A stretch of 64,000 bases of DNA from Pseudomonas sp. (lineage in GTDB: Bacteria > Pseudomonadota > Gammaproteobacteria > Pseudomonadales > Pseudomonadaceae). The notes under the pieces are model-generated. The model saw nothing but the letters and a program-made list of their open reading frames with translations, did no database searches and was not told where the DNA came from. Positions 16,651 to 27,311 of this stretch are shown piece by piece; position 1 is the stretch's first letter; each line of letters opens with the position of its first letter. The position numbers and the translations under genes are program-made. Where the stretch lies: contig NZ_JAGIBG010000001.1 in NCBI RefSeq assembly GCF_017744435.1, positions 289,556 through 353,555 on the forward strand, in the 5' to 3' direction.

Positions 16651-16675
16651 GGACGCCGGTTCAAATCCCCCCGGC
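16651..16675 (+). other. ssrA (tmRNA) 3'-end-like fragment, possible attachment-site scar
   Basis: GGACGCCGGTTCAAATCCCC followed by CCGGC differs from the 3' end of Pseudomonas tmRNA, as I recall it, by only two bases in the T-stem, and lacks the CTCCACCA end. No tmRNA body precedes it. It is in the 410-bp, AT-richer gap (16392-16801) between the HNH gene and tRNA-Pro that otherwise holds only the terminator at 16768. tmRNA 3' ends are common integration sites, so this may be a leftover att fragment. The comparison is from memory. Confidence 0.4.
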
Positions 16676-16767
16676 AAATCAAAATCCAGAGCCATACGCC
16701 CGATCTCGCGCTAACCAGCCCACCCGGAAAACGAAGCCTTTGAGAATCACCAACTTCAGAAACAAAA

Positions 16768-16787
16768 AAGCCACCCGAAGGTGGCTT
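16768..16787 (-). terminator. Rho-independent terminator of tRNA-Pro
   Basis: Read on the minus strand, AAGCCACC-TTCG-GGTGGCTT followed by a run of T. It directly follows the tRNA-Pro gene in its direction of transcription. Confidence 0.85.
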
Positions 16788-16801
16788 AGTTGTTTAAATA
16801 A

Positions 16802-16878
16802 TGGTCGGGACGGAGTGATTCGAACACTCGACCCCTTGCACCCCATGCAAGTGCGCTACCGGGCTGCGCTACGCCCCG
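16802..16878 (-). tRNA. tRNA-Pro (anticodon GGG)
   Basis: The minus strand gives a full 77-nt cloverleaf: acceptor CGGGGCG/CGTCCCG with encoded CCA (wobble in the stem), D-arm GCGCAGCCCGGTAGCGC, anticodon arm CTTGC-ATGGGGT-GCAAG giving anticodon GGG (reads CCC/CCU), and T-arm GAGTG-TTCGAAT-CACTC. It lies downstream of the merR-like gene on the same strand, and a terminator follows at 16768. tRNA-Pro in this context is a well-known insertion point in pseudomonads. Confidence 0.95.
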
Positions 16879-16995
16879 ACTGGGCTTGAAGCATGTTCTC
16901 AATCTTACCGAGAACGTTGAAGAATGTACCCTAACCTCCTGATAAATGAAACCTTTTTCTCAAAAAAATTCCACTCATCAGAAAAACCGCAAAGG

Positions 16996-17352
16996 TCACT
17001 TCTTCAACACCACCAACACATCCTCCAATTCAACAATCATCTGCCGAATCAGCTGCTTGTACTGGCTCGATTCATCCTTCACCTCATCACTGGAGAGCCG
17101 CAACCGCGCCCCGCCAATGGTAAACCCCTGGTCATACAGCAGGGCCCGGATCTGGCGAATCATCAGCACATCCTGCCGCTGATAATACCGCCGGTTCCCC
17201 CGCCGCTTCACAGGGTTGAGCTGAGGAAACTCCTGCTCCCAATACCGCAGCACGTGTGGCTTTACGGCACACAACTCGCTCACTTCACCGATGGTGAAGT
17301 AGCGTTTGCCCGGTATGGGGGGCAGTTCGTCGTTATGGCTTGGTTCCAGCAT
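16996..17352 (-). CDS. MerR-family transcriptional regulator
   Basis: A 118-aa MerR-type regulator. The HTH begins [26 protein letters not shown] (first part [11 protein letters not shown]), then the wing [14 protein letters not shown]; a short coiled coil ends the protein. It lacks an effector domain or metal-binding cysteines at the C-terminus. The start at 17352 overlaps the 3' end of ihfA by 20 bp, so translation is coupled to ihfA. The same gene is conserved after ihfA in pseudomonads; its targets are unknown to me. Confidence 0.9.
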
Positions 17353-17635
17353 AGGCCTCAACCCGGGCCTTCAACTTCTGCCCTGGACGAAAGGTGACGA
17401 CGCGCCGTGCGGTGATCGGGATCTCTTCCCCTGTCTTGGGGTTGCGGCCCGGCCGCTGGCGTTTGTCGCGAAGGTCGAAGTTGCCGAAACCGGACAACTT
17501 GACCTGCTCGTTCTCTTCAAGTGCGTGCCGAATTTCTTCAAAAAACAGCTCGACCAGCTCCTTGGCCTCACGCTTGTTAAGCCCCAGCTCCTCGTACAGC
17601 CTTTCGGCCATCTCAGCTTTCGTCAGAGCACCCAT
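17333..17635 (-). CDS. ihfA: Integration host factor subunit alpha
   Basis: A 100-aa HU/IHF-family protein that, with IhfB, binds and sharply bends DNA at specific sites, supporting sigma-54 promoters, recombination and replication. The beta-arm carries [20 protein letters not shown] with the intercalating Pro, and the N-terminus [19 protein letters not shown] is canonical. It is 4 bp downstream of pheT and overlaps the MerR-like gene, giving the usual pheST-ihfA order. Confidence 0.97.
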
Positions 17636-17639
17636 GCCG

Positions 17640-20033
17640 TTATTTCCTTAACGTGGTGTTCAACCTTTGTTCGAGCGAGGTGAGGATGTTTTGCAGGGTA
17701 GTGTTCACCTCATCGTCGTTAAGAGTGCGCGATGGATGCTGCCAGGTCAAGCCGACGGCGAGGCTTTTTCTATCAGGATCAATGCCTTTACCTTGGTAGA
17801 CATCAAACAGCCTGAGGTCTGTGAGCCATTCGCCTGCATTGTCACGAATTACTTCAAGCACGTCTTGAGAAGCTACATCACGTCCTGCGATCAAGGCCAG
17901 GTCGCGACGGGTTTCCGGGAACTTGGAGAGTTCGCTGAATTTCGGCAGGCGGCCTTCGACCACATCACCCAGTACCAGCTCGAAGACGAACACCGGGCGG
18001 TCCAGGTCCAGGGCTTTGGCCAGCTCTGGGTGGATGGCGCCGAGGTAGCCGACGTCCTTGCCGTCGCGCTGGATCACAGCGGTCTGGCCAGGGTGCAAGG
18101 CTGGGTGCTTGCCGGCGGCGAAGGTGAAGTCGCTCAGGGCGCCGCTGTAGCCCAGCAGGGCTTCCACGTCGGCTTTGACATCGAAGAAGTCGATGGTGTC
18201 GCGGCCGTTGGCCCAGCCTTCTGGCAGGCGGCTGCCGGTGACGACGCCGGCGATCATTGGCTGCTGCTGCAGGTTACCGAGCTGGCCGACGAAGCGCAGG
18301 CCGCTTTCGAACAGGCGCACGCGGTCTTGCTGGCGGTTGAGGTTGTGCTGCAGTGCCTTGACCAGGCCCGGCCACAACGAGGCGCGCATGGCGGCCATGT
18401 CGTTGGAGATCGGGTTGGCCAGCAGCAGCGGCTCGACGCCTGGGCTGAACAGCTCGAACAGCTTCGGGTCGATGAAGCTGTAGGTGATGGCTTCCTGGTA
18501 GCCGCGGGCGACCAGCAGGCGGCGCAGGTTTGGCAGCTCGCCGCGGGTTTCCGGGCGGGCTTGCGGCGCGAGGCGGGCTTGCGGGTAGCGCACTGGCAGG
18601 TTGTTGTAACCGTACAGGCGGGCCAGTTCTTCGATCAGGTCGACTTCCAGGCTGATGTCGAAGCGGTGGCTTGGGACGTTGACGGTCCACTGCACTACAC
18701 CAGTAGAGCCGCCATCAGCTTTAGTAGCCAGGCCAAGGTTGTTGAGCAGTTGCTCGACCTGGGCCGGGTCCATCTCCATGCCGAGCATCTGGGTGATGCG
18801 GTCGGCGCGCAGGGTGACCGGGGCAACGTTCGGCAGGTGCTGTTCGCTGACGGCTTCGACCACCGGGCCGGCTTCGCCGCCGACGATGTCGAGGATCAGC
18901 TGGGTGGCGCGTTCCATGGCTTCGCGGGCCAGCTGCGAGTCGACGCCACGCTCGTAGCGGTGCGAGGCATCGGTGTGCAGGCCGTAGGAACGGGCTTTAC
19001 CGGCGACGGAGATCGGCTCGAAGAAGGCGCTTTCGAGGAACAGGTCGCGGGTTTTTTCGGTGTTCACACCGCTGTGCTCGCCACCCATGACGCCGGCGAT
19101 GGCCAGGGCGCGGGTGTGGTCGGCGATTACCAGGGTGTCGGCACGCAGGGCCACTTCCTGGCCGTCGAGCAGGACGAGCTTCTCGCCCTCTTCAGCCATG
19201 CGCACGCGGATGCCGCCGTTGATTTCGGCGAGGTCGAAGGCGTGCATCGGCTGGCCGAGCTCGAGCATCACGTAGTTGGTGATGTCGACGGCGGCGTCGA
19301 TGCTGCGCACGTCGCTGCGGCGCAGGCGCTCGACCATCCACAGCGGGGTCGGCTTGCTCAGGTCGACGTTGCGGATGACGCGGCCGAGATAACGTGGGCA
19401 GGCAGCCGGGGCGCTGACTTCGACCTGGCGCACTTCGTCATGGGCAGCGGCAACGGCTGGCACCACTGGACGGGTAACCGGGGTGTCGTACAGGGCGCTT
19501 ACGTCGCGAGCGAGGCCGGCGATGGACAGGCAGTCACCGCGGTTCGGGGTCAGGCCGATCTCGATGCTGGCGTCGTCCAGGCTCAGGTACTGGCGGATGT
19601 CGTCGCCCACCGGGGCGTCGGCAGCCAGTTCCAGCAGGCCGTCGTTTTCTTCGCTGATCTGCAGCTCGGCGGCCGAGCAGAGCATGCCGAACGACTCGAC
19701 GCCGCGCAGCTTGGCCTTCTTGATCTTGAAGTCGCCTGGCAGTTCGGCGCCGATCATGGCGAACGGGATCTTGATGCCTGGGCGGGCGTTAGGCGCGCCG
19801 CACACGACCTGGAAGGTTTCCTGGCCGTTGCTCACCTGGCATACACGCAGCTTGTCGGCGTCCGGGTGTTGTTCGGTGGCGAGGATCTCGCCCACGACGA
19901 TGCCGCTGAACTGGCCGGCAGCGGGGGTCACGCTGTCGACTTCGAGGCCGGCCATGGACAGGCGGGCGACCAGTTCATCACGGGAGACTTGCGGGTTTAC
20001 CCAACCGCGCAGCCACTGTTCACTGAATTTCAT
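17640..20033 (-). CDS. pheT: Phenylalanine--tRNA ligase beta subunit
   Basis: A 797-aa subunit of the alpha2-beta2 synthetase that charges tRNA-Phe. In order: an N-terminal tRNA-binding (EMAP-like) domain at about 40-150, the B3/B4 editing domain containing [12 protein letters not shown] and later the RYERGVD region, the B5 domain, a catalytic-like core ([19 protein letters not shown]), and a C-terminal ferredoxin-fold anticodon-binding domain ([16 protein letters not shown]...[11 protein letters not shown]). It follows pheS by 33 bp and precedes ihfA by 4 bp. Confidence 0.97.
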
Positions 20034-20066
20034 GCTGTTCTCCTGAAAGTTGCGTCGGGCATTGAC

Positions 20067-21146
<1,080 letters not shown>

Positions 21147-21192
21147 TCAATGCCCGGCGCCGCAAGCGCCGCCGGGTGATTGTCGCGGGTAC

Positions 21193-21549
21193 TTAAGCCA
21201 GAACGGCTTTAGCTTTCTCGACAATCGCAGCAAACGCCGCTTTTTCGTTCACTGCCAGATCGGCCAGAACCTTACGGTCGATTTCGATCGAAGCCTTTTT
21301 CAGGCCAGCAATCAGACGGCTGTAGGACAGACCGTTGGTGCGGGCACCGGCGTTGATACGAGCGATCCACAGTGCGCGGAACTGACGCTTCTTCTGACGA
21401 CGGTCACGGTAGGCATATTGACCAGCCTTGATGACAGCCTGCTTGGCAACGCGGAATACGCGCGAGCGTGCACCGTAGTAGCCTTTAGCCAGTTTCAGAA
21501 TTTTCTTGTGACGCTTACGAGCGATGACGCCACGCTTAACACGAGCCAT
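21193..21549 (-). CDS. rplT: 50S ribosomal protein L20
   Basis: A 118-aa L20 with the basic N-terminal extension [26 protein letters not shown] (first part [15 protein letters not shown]) and globular C-terminal domain. It binds 23S rRNA early in assembly and, in E. coli, represses the rpmI-rplT mRNA. It is 27 bp downstream of rpmI in the usual infC-rpmI-rplT order. Confidence 0.97.
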   Translation of the reverse strand: MARVKRGVIARKRHKKILKLAKGYYGARSRVFRVAKQAVIKAGQYAYRDRRQKKRQFRALWIARINAGARTNGLSYSRLIAGLKKASIEIDRKVLADLAVNEKAAFAAIVEKAKAVLA

Positions 21550-21576
21550 GAGTAACTTCCTCTATCTAAACCAGAA

Positions 21577-21771
21577 TTAACGTACGCGCAGCATGCGCTC
21601 GACTTTTGCCACGTCAGACGGGTGCAGCAGGCTGGCACCGCGCAGTTGACGCTTACGCTTGGTCGACATTTTGGTCAGGATGTGGCTCTTGAAAGCGTGC
21701 TTGTGCTTGAAGCCGGAAGCGGTCTTCAGGAAGCGCTTCGCAGCACCGCTCTTGGTTTTCATTTTTGGCAT
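21577..21771 (-). CDS. rpmI: 50S ribosomal protein L35
   Basis: A 64-aa L35: [20 protein letters not shown] with the conserved [19 protein letters not shown] region. The start at 21771 is the canonical one; an in-frame upstream ATG at 21804 would add an unlikely extension. It is 62 bp downstream of infC. Confidence 0.97.
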   Translation of the reverse strand: MPKMKTKSGAAKRFLKTASGFKHKHAFKSHILTKMSTKRKRQLRGASLLHPSDVAKVERMLRVR

Positions 21772-21833
21772 GTTGGAACTCCGCATTCGATAAAAATTAC
21801 ACAATAATCATCAGGCCTGCCGTGCCCGGGAGA

Positions 21834-22379
21834 TTACTTCTTCTTTTTGGGGGCGATGACCATCATAAGCTGGCGTCCTTCCATCTTCGGATGCTGCTCA
21901 ACGGAGCCGTATTCGGCGAGGTCGGCTTCGACCCGCTTCAACAGCTCCATGCCCAGCTCCTGGTGGGCCATCTCACGGCCGCGGAATCTCAGAGAGATCT
22001 TGGCCTTGTCCCCATCGGTAAGGAAACGTACCAGGTTGCGTAGTTTTACCTGGTAATCCCCTTCTTCCGTCCCTGGACGAAACTTGATTTCTTTGATCTG
22101 GATCTGCTTCTGGTTCTTCTTGGCTTCGTTGGCCTGCTTCTTCTTCTCGAAGAGATGCTTGCCGTAGTCCATCACCTTGCAGACAGGCGGTACCGCGTCT
22201 GCAGAGATTTCCACCAGATCCAGCTTCGCTTCTTCAGCGATACGAAGCGCTTCATCAATCGAGACGATGCCAACCTGCTCGCCATCAGCGCCAATTAACC
22301 GAACCTCGCGGGCCGAGATATTCTCGTTGATCGGGGCCTTCGGTACAGCACGCTTATCGTTTCTCATTTCACGCTTAAT
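21834..22379 (-). CDS. infC: Translation initiation factor IF-3, probable AUU start
   Basis: IF-3 of 181 aa from ATT 22379 (183 aa from ATG 22385). The N-domain includes [18 protein letters not shown], the linker is Lys-rich ([16 protein letters not shown]), and the C-domain contains [19 protein letters not shown] and [15 protein letters not shown]-3 prevents 50S joining and checks start codons. The only Shine-Dalgarno, GGAG at 22388-22391, is 8 nt before ATT 22379 but only 2 nt before the ATG, and ATT AAG matches the E. coli infC start ATT AAA. AUU starts let IF-3 repress its own synthesis. The ATG overlaps the thrS stop by one base (TAATG). Confidence 0.95.
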   Translation of the reverse strand: MKREMRNDKRAVPKAPINENISAREVRLIGADGEQVGIVSIDEALRIAEEAKLDLVEISADAVPPVCKVMDYGKHLFEKKKQANEAKKNQKQIQIKEIKFRPGTEEGDYQVKLRNLVRFLTDGDKAKISLRFRGREMAHQELGMELLKRVEADLAEYGSVEQHPKMEGRQLMMVIAPKKKK

Positions 22380-22384
22380 AGTCA

Positions 22385-24307
22385 TTACTCCGATTCTTGG
22401 CGACCACGCCGGGAAACCGCTTGTGTCAGGAGCTCAGCGAACTGGGCGACGGGCATGGAGCCCAGGTCTGCGCCTTCGCGAGTACGCACAGCGACGGTTT
22501 GCGTTTCGACTTCGCGATCCCCTATAACCAAAAGGTACGGGACCTTGAGCAAAGTATGCTCGCGGATTTTAAAGCCGATCTTCTCATTTCTCAAGTCCGG
22601 CTTGGCACGGAAACCGCTACCGTTCAGAGCTTTTTCCACCTCGAGGGCGAAATCGGCCTGCTTGTCGGTGATGTTCATGATCACCGCCTGGGTCGGCGCC
22701 AGCCAGGCTGGGAAGACGCCGGCGTAGTGCTCGATCAGCATGCCGATGAAGCGCTCGAACGAACCGAGGATGGCGCGGTGCAGCATGACAGGGCGAACCC
22801 GGCTGTTATCTTCGGCGATATAGCTGGCATCCAGGCGCTCTGGCAGGTTCGGGTCGTACTGCAGGGTACCGCACTGCCAGTTACGGCCGAGGCAGTCGCG
22901 CAGGGTGAACTCGATCTTCGGGCCGTAGAACGCGCCCTCGCCCGGCTGGTATTCCCACTCCAGGCCCGACTCGTTCAGGGCGTCGGCCAGTGCGCCTTCG
23001 GCACGGTCCCACAGCTCTTCGGAGCCGACACGCTTGGCCGGACGAGTGGACAGCTTCATGGCGATGTCGGTGAAGCCGAAGTCCTTGTACACGTCCAGGG
23101 TCAGCTTGATGAAGTCGGCGGCTTCTTTCTTCACCTGTTCTTCGGTGCAGAAGATGTGCGCATCGTCCTGCACGAAGCCACGCACGCGCATGATGCCGTG
23201 CAGGGCGCCGGATGGCTCGTTGCGGTGACAGGCACCGAATTCGGCCAGGCGCAGTGGCAGGTCGCGGTAGCTCTTCAAGCCCTGGTTGAACACCTGCACG
23301 TGGCACGGGCAGTTCATCGGCTTGACCGCGTAGTCACGGCTTTCCGACGAGGTGGTGAACATGTTTTCGGCGTAGTTGGACCAGTGGCCGGAACGCTCCC
23401 AGAGGATGCGGTCGACGACTTGCGGGGTCTTGATTTCCGAGTAGCCGTTTTCGCGCTGAACCTGGCGCATGTACTGCTCGAGTACCTGGTACACGGTCCA
23501 GCCGTTGGCGTGCCAGAACACCATGCCCGGGGCTTCTTCCTGGAGGTGGAAGAGGTCGAGCTGCTTGCCGATCTTGCGGTGGTCGCGTTTTTCGGCTTCT
23601 TCGATGCGCTGGATGTAGGCGGCCAGCTGCTTCTTGTCGGCCCAGGCGGTGCCGTACACGCGTTGCAGCTGCTCGTTCTTGGCATCGCCGCGCCAGTAGG
23701 CGCCGGACAGCTTGGTCAGCTTGAATGCCTTGAGGAAACGAGTGTTCGGCACGTGCGGGCCACGGCACATGTCGACGTATTCTTCGTGGTAGTACAGGCC
23801 CATGGCCTGCTCGTCCGGCATGTCTTCGACCAGGCGCAGCTTGTAGTCTTCGCCACGGGCCTTGAACACGTCGATGACTTCGGCGCGCGGGGTGACCTTC
23901 TTGACCACGTCGTAGTCTTTTTCGATCAGCTCCATCATGCGCTTTTCGATGGCGGCCATGTCTTCAGGGGTGAAGGGGCGCTCGTAGGCGATGTCGTAAT
24001 AGAAGCCTTCGTCGATCACCGGGCCGATCACCATCTTGGCGGTCGGGTACAGCTGTTTCACCGCGTGGCCAACCAGGTGGGCACACGAGTGACGAATGAT
24101 CTCCAGTCCCTCTGCATCTTTAGGGGTGATGATCTGCAGGGTGGCGTCGTTGTGGATCAGGTCGCAAGCATCGACCAGTTTGCCGTCGACCTTGCCGGCC
24201 ACGGTGGCCTTGGCCAGGCCTGCGCCGATGGAAGCGGCGACGTCGGCGACGGATACGGCGTGATCAAACGAACGTTGACTGCCATCGGGAAGAGTAATAA
24301 CGGGCAT
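22385..24307 (-). CDS. thrS: Threonine--tRNA ligase
   Basis: A 640-aa class II synthetase. It has an N-terminal TGS domain (residues 1-60, beginning [14 protein letters not shown]), the editing domain with the [11 protein letters not shown] motif (zinc/editing His), a catalytic core with the zinc ligands in [10 protein letters not shown], motif 2 [17 protein letters not shown] and motif 3 [15 protein letters not shown], and a C-terminal anticodon-binding domain. The ATG 24307 start yields the normal length. It opens the thrS-infC-rpmI-rplT block; infC overlaps its stop codon. Confidence 0.97.
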   Translation of the reverse strand: MPVITLPDGSQRSFDHAVSVADVAASIGAGLAKATVAGKVDGKLVDACDLIHNDATLQIITPKDAEGLEIIRHSCAHLVGHAVKQLYPTAKMVIGPVIDEGFYYDIAYERPFTPEDMAAIEKRMMELIEKDYDVVKKVTPRAEVIDVFKARGEDYKLRLVEDMPDEQAMGLYYHEEYVDMCRGPHVPNTRFLKAFKLTKLSGAYWRGDAKNEQLQRVYGTAWADKKQLAAYIQRIEEAEKRDHRKIGKQLDLFHLQEEAPGMVFWHANGWTVYQVLEQYMRQVQRENGYSEIKTPQVVDRILWERSGHWSNYAENMFTTSSESRDYAVKPMNCPCHVQVFNQGLKSYRDLPLRLAEFGACHRNEPSGALHGIMRVRGFVQDDAHIFCTEEQVKKEAADFIKLTLDVYKDFGFTDIAMKLSTRPAKRVGSEELWDRAEGALADALNESGLEWEYQPGEGAFYGPKIEFTLRDCLGRNWQCGTLQYDPNLPERLDASYIAEDNSRVRPVMLHRAILGSFERFIGMLIEHYAGVFPAWLAPTQAVIMNITDKQADFALEVEKALNGSGFRAKPDLRNEKIGFKIREHTLLKVPYLLVIGDREVETQTVAVRTREGADLGSMPVAQFAELLTQAVSRRGRQESE

Positions 24308-24640
24308 GGCGCCTCCTCTCCTAGTGGTGACCCCTACCAAAGGTCACGTGGGTTGGGATGAGCCAGTACAAGATCCGACCTGCCTTCCCTTCAGGGAAGC
24401 CTGCCTCACAGTGGCAGAAGCCTTTCGGCTTGCCAGGGACGAACCAGAGTGACTGGAAAGAAAAAAGTTGCACGCTGCCAGTGGCTAGCTGCAAGCCGAG
24501 CATGCTAGCACGCGGGTTGTGCGGCTCGTAGAAATATTTGGAAATTACGCCGCCCCGGTGAACTATCGCGGAAAAATTCCTATCAGACCTTGGGAAGCAA
24601 CCTACTCTTGTTGAGACCTTAACCCAAGGAGTAACTGGTT
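24308..24640. promoter_or_regulatory. Gene-free divergent region upstream of thrS
   Basis: This 333-bp gap contains, on the thrS strand, several strong hairpins (for example AAGCCGAAAGGCTT around 24420-24436 and CTTCCCTGAAGGGAAG around 24384-24400), which may form an operator-like leader as in E. coli thrS autoregulation. A tRNA-Thr-like anticodon arm could not be confirmed by eye. The right half should hold the promoter of the small secreted protein at 24641. No gene is seen. Confidence 0.35.
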
Positions 24641-24946
24641 ATGCGAGTACCGTCTCTTCTGGCCCTGGCGGCCGCTGGCGCCCTGCTGCTGCCGATGGCT
24701 GCCAACGCTGGCAACTTCCCTGCTGGGAGTGAAAAGGCCTACATGACCCAGTGCCAAACGGCCGCTAGCGGCCAAGGCCTTGACGCCGCGACGGCGAAGA
24801 AGCACTGCGACTGCGGCGCCCAGGCCATCAAAAAGAATTTCACTGACGCAGAAATCGCCGACCTGAATAGCCAGGATGGCATGGACGCCAAGCTGATGCA
24901 GAAGGCGCAAACCGTCGTGAAGCAGGCTTGCGCACCCAAGAGCTGA
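24641..24946 (+). CDS. Small secreted cysteine-containing protein of unknown function
   Basis: A 101-aa protein with a clear Sec signal peptide (MRVPSLLALAAAGALLLPMAANA, cut near residue 23 after ANA). The mature part of about 78 residues is helical and has four cysteines (CQ, HCDCG and a final QAC), so two disulfides or a metal site are possible in the periplasm. The CDC spacing does not match a haem CxxCH. AAGGAG lies upstream of ATG 24641. It stands alone between thrS and the cold-shock gene; I do not recognise a family. Confidence 0.75.
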   Translation: MRVPSLLALAAAGALLLPMAANAGNFPAGSEKAYMTQCQTAASGQGLDAATAKKHCDCGAQAIKKNFTDAEIADLNSQDGMDAKLMQKAQTVVKQACAPKS

Positions 24947-25109
24947 AACCTTAAAGCCAGAGCAGGCCAGGCATTATTTGCCCTGGATCAATATCCTGCG
25001 AAGGTAAAAGGCGCTAGATGCGCAGAATTAGACTATGATGTCCCCCGTGCTCCGTAGCCTCGGCCGCATTGCACCACTGAAAAATCTAAATGTTCTGGAG
25101 ATTCACCTC

Positions 25110-25322
25110 ATGTCCAATCGCCAACAAGGCACCGTCAAATGGTTCAATGATGAGAAAGGCTACGGCTTCATCACCCCAGCAGGCGGCGGCGACGACCTGT
25201 TCGTACACTTCAAAGCCATCGAATCCGACGGCTTCAAGAGCCTGAAAGAAGGCCAGACTGTTTCCTTCGTCGCCGAGCGCGGCCAGAAGGGCATGCAGGC
25301 TGCACAGGTTCGTCCGGAGTAA
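25110..25322 (+). CDS. Cold-shock domain protein (CspA family)
   Basis: A 70-aa single-domain protein with the RNA-binding motifs RNP1 (KGYGFIT) and RNP2 (DLFVHF). Such proteins bind single-stranded RNA/DNA and melt mRNA structure. ATG 25110 has GGAG about 9 nt upstream; the gap of 163 bp before it gives room for the long 5' leader common in csp genes. An intrinsic terminator follows 13 bp after the stop. Which Pseudomonas paralogue it is (CapB, CspA, CspD type) was not resolved. Confidence 0.93.
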   Translation: MSNRQQGTVKWFNDEKGYGFITPAGGGDDLFVHFKAIESDGFKSLKEGQTVSFVAERGQKGMQAAQVRPE

Positions 25323-25335
25323 TTCGGACAGCTGT

Positions 25336-25366
25336 AAAAAAACCCGCCCTCGTGGCGGGTTTTTTT
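25336..25366 (+). terminator. Intrinsic terminator of the cold-shock gene
   Basis: AAACCCGCC-CTCGT-GGCGGGTTT flanked by A and T runs, 13 bp after the stop codon. The symmetry (A-run before, T-run after) makes it potentially bidirectional. Confidence 0.92.
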
Positions 25367-25384
25367 ATGCCTGCTTGCCGGGCC

Positions 25385-25473
25385 CCTGTGGGAGCGGGCT
25401 CGCCCGCAAACACCGGCAAAGCCGGTGCCATCCACCGCGGTGCCTGCTTCGCGGGCAAGCCCGCTCCCACAGG
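25385..25473. repeat. REP pair (BIME)
   Basis: Two inverted REP elements (CCTGTGGGAGCGGGCTCGCC and the mirror ending GCCCGCTCCCACAGG) enclosing a CACCGGCAAAGCCGGTG hairpin. Same design as one unit of the array at 9603. It separates the converging cold-shock and I78-inhibitor genes. Confidence 0.85.
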
Positions 25474-25497
25474 AACAGCACAGGCCTCAAATGCGCA

Positions 25498-25818
25498 TCA
25501 ACCGCAGTTGACGCGGGTCACCACACCTTGCTCATCCACATTCAGGTTCAGGCGCTCGGAGCGGTACTCCAGGGTCACCACGTCGTGCGGCTTGAGAATG
25601 CGCGCCATCTGCGAACCACTGGCCTTGCGCGCCTGCTCCAGCAGGTCGGCGCTGCCCGGCTTGCCGATGGCGAAGTCGGCACCGCTGGCCTCGCAGCGGC
25701 CATCGTTGCCAGCCGGCGCCTCAGGCGCCTTGCCACCCCCGGCGTTACCGCCAGTGCTGCAACCAGCCAGGACAGCAGCCACCGCCAGGGTTGCCAGGAA
25801 AGCGCGGGTACGGAACAT
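25498..25818 (-). CDS. I78-family peptidase inhibitor lipoprotein
   Basis: A 106-aa lipoprotein. The signal peptide ends in the lipobox LAGC (Cys about residue 19), followed by a Gly-rich linker. The C-terminal 65 residues match the I78 inhibitor family (FAIGKPGS...LLEQARKASG...MARILKPHDVVTLEYRSERLNL...VTRVNCG), which inhibits serine proteases. AGGAGG precedes ATG 25818. It is probably anchored in the outer membrane facing the periplasm, protecting against host or self proteases. It appears monocistronic. Confidence 0.88.
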   Translation of the reverse strand: MFRTRAFLATLAVAAVLAGCSTGGNAGGGKAPEAPAGNDGRCEASGADFAIGKPGSADLLEQARKASGSQMARILKPHDVVTLEYRSERLNLNVDEQGVVTRVNCG

Positions 25819-26077
25819 GAATCCTCCTAAATCGATCTGGGAACTGTCTGATCCGACAGCTCCGCCAAGAGTTTGTTGCAAAACCGGGAAAGTCTGCCTG
25901 ATCTGACCTGCATGGGCCAAAGGCAATCGTGACCGAATTTTACCGCCCAGCCGACGAGTCGCTTGGTTTGCGCCGCAAAGTCATGATTTACTTTAGGAAG
26001 TGAAGGCATAGTGCCTTCTTCGAACGCCAGGATCCGGTGTTCGCCCCTCCGCCCCGGGCCCGCAGCGAGAGCCTTTC

Positions 26078-26290
26078 ATGAGCAGCCACAGCATCGACGC
26101 CGATATCAAGGTCAAGTGGGCCGAAGGCCAGAGCGCCTACAGCCCCAGCACGCCCGAAGAGTTGCTGTTGATCGCCATCGACCTGCTGGTGCGCGACCGC
26201 GGCGGCGAGGCGGCGCGCAGCTTCATCGACCAGGTGTTCGAGCGCTACGCGCCGCACACGGCTATTGCAATCGAGCCAGGCGCGCGCTGA
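26078..26290 (+). CDS. Conserved hypothetical protein, 70 aa
   Basis: A 70-aa soluble protein with a helix of alternating charge (PEELLLIAIDLLVRDRGGEAARSFIDQVFERY) and no membrane segment or signal. No family recognised. GAGAG lies 6-7 nt before ATG 26078. Its 3' end overlaps that of the convergent nucleoside hydrolase gene by 29 bp (26262-26290). The coding statistics and start context look genuine, but support is modest. Confidence 0.6.
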   Translation: MSSHSIDADIKVKWAEGQSAYSPSTPEELLLIAIDLLVRDRGGEAARSFIDQVFERYAPHTAIAIEPGAR

Positions 26291-27269
26291 GCAGGTCGAA
26301 AAAGCCCTGGGCGTCACCCTCGTTCACCCACAGTACATTGGCCGGCTGCTTGAGCACGCCGTACCAGTCGGCAATGGTCTGGCCGAAGGTCGGGCCTTCG
26401 CGGCTGTCGACGCTCATGTGAATGCGCCGGCCGCTGAACAGCTCGGGTTTCAGCAGGTAGGCGATGACGCTGGCGTCATGCACCGGGCCACCGGGCATGC
26501 CGTACACGTCCATGTCGTGCTTGACGTAGGTTTCCAGGATATCGACCACTTTCTTGCTGGCTTGGTTGTTCACGGCCGCCAGCTGCTTGAAGCGCGTGTC
26601 GCTGGTAATGATCTTGTGGGTGACATCCAGCGGCAGGTAGGTCAGCTGCACGCCGCTGGCCAGCACCACCTCGGCGGCATGCGGGTCGGCATAGAGGTTG
26701 AACTCGGCCACCGGGGTCATGTTGCCGCCGTTGAAGTGGGCGCCGCCCATGACCACCACTTCCTTGATGCCCTTGACGATGTCTGGACGCTGGATCAGCG
26801 CCAAGGCCAGGTTGGTCTGCGGGCCGAGCATGGCGATGGTGATGCTGTGGGGCTTGGCGCCACCCAAGGTGTCGACCAGGTACTGCACGGCGTTGCCCTG
26901 GGCCAGGGGCATTTTCGGTTCGTGCACCTGGATACCGGTCAGGCCTTCTTCGCCATGCACGTCGGCTGCGTAGATCGGCGCACGCACCAGCGGCCGCCCT
27001 GCCCCGGCGTATACCGGGATGTCTGCACGGTTGGCCCATTCGCGGGCCAGGCGGGCGTTGCGTGAGGTCTTTTCCAGGCGCACGTTGCCGGCGACGGTGG
27101 TGATGGCGCGGATGTTGAGCTCTTCGGGGGAGGCCATGGCCAGGAACAGTGCGACCACGTCGTCGGCGCCGGGGTCGGTGTCGATGATCAGGTCACGCGG
27201 GGCGGCCTGGAGGGTGGTGGTGGCGGCTGCGGCCATGAGGGTGAGTCCTTGTAGCAGGGGTTTGAGCAT
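26262..27269 (-). CDS. Periplasmic nucleoside hydrolase
   Basis: A 335-aa inosine/uridine-preferring nucleoside hydrolase with a signal peptide (about residues 1-22, ending LQAA). The family's DTDPGADD calcium-binding cluster is at residues 30-37, and conserved segments AMLGPQTNLALAL and NLYADPHAAEVV follow. It would split nucleosides to ribose and base in the periplasm, feeding the ribose ABC transporter. It is the last gene of the rbs cluster, 42 bp after rbsD. AGGAG lies 8 nt before ATG 27269. Cytoplasmic nucleoside hydrolases lack the leader, so export here is a distinguishing trait. Confidence 0.9.
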   Translation of the reverse strand: MLKPLLQGLTLMAAAATTTLQAAPRDLIIDTDPGADDVVALFLAMASPEELNIRAITTVAGNVRLEKTSRNARLAREWANRADIPVYAGAGRPLVRAPIYAADVHGEEGLTGIQVHEPKMPLAQGNAVQYLVDTLGGAKPHSITIAMLGPQTNLALALIQRPDIVKGIKEVVVMGGAHFNGGNMTPVAEFNLYADPHAAEVVLASGVQLTYLPLDVTHKIITSDTRFKQLAAVNNQASKKVVDILETYVKHDMDVYGMPGGPVHDASVIAYLLKPELFSGRRIHMSVDSREGPTFGQTIADWYGVLKQPANVLWVNEGDAQGFFDLLSARLARLQ

Positions 27270-27311
27270 GGAGGCACTCCTGTTGCCTAGAAAAGGAACT
27301 CGGTGCGCTTG

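Noticed and set aside
22397-24361. 654-codon plus-strand frame opposite thrS
   Set aside because: Antisense shadow of thrS with low-complexity composition.
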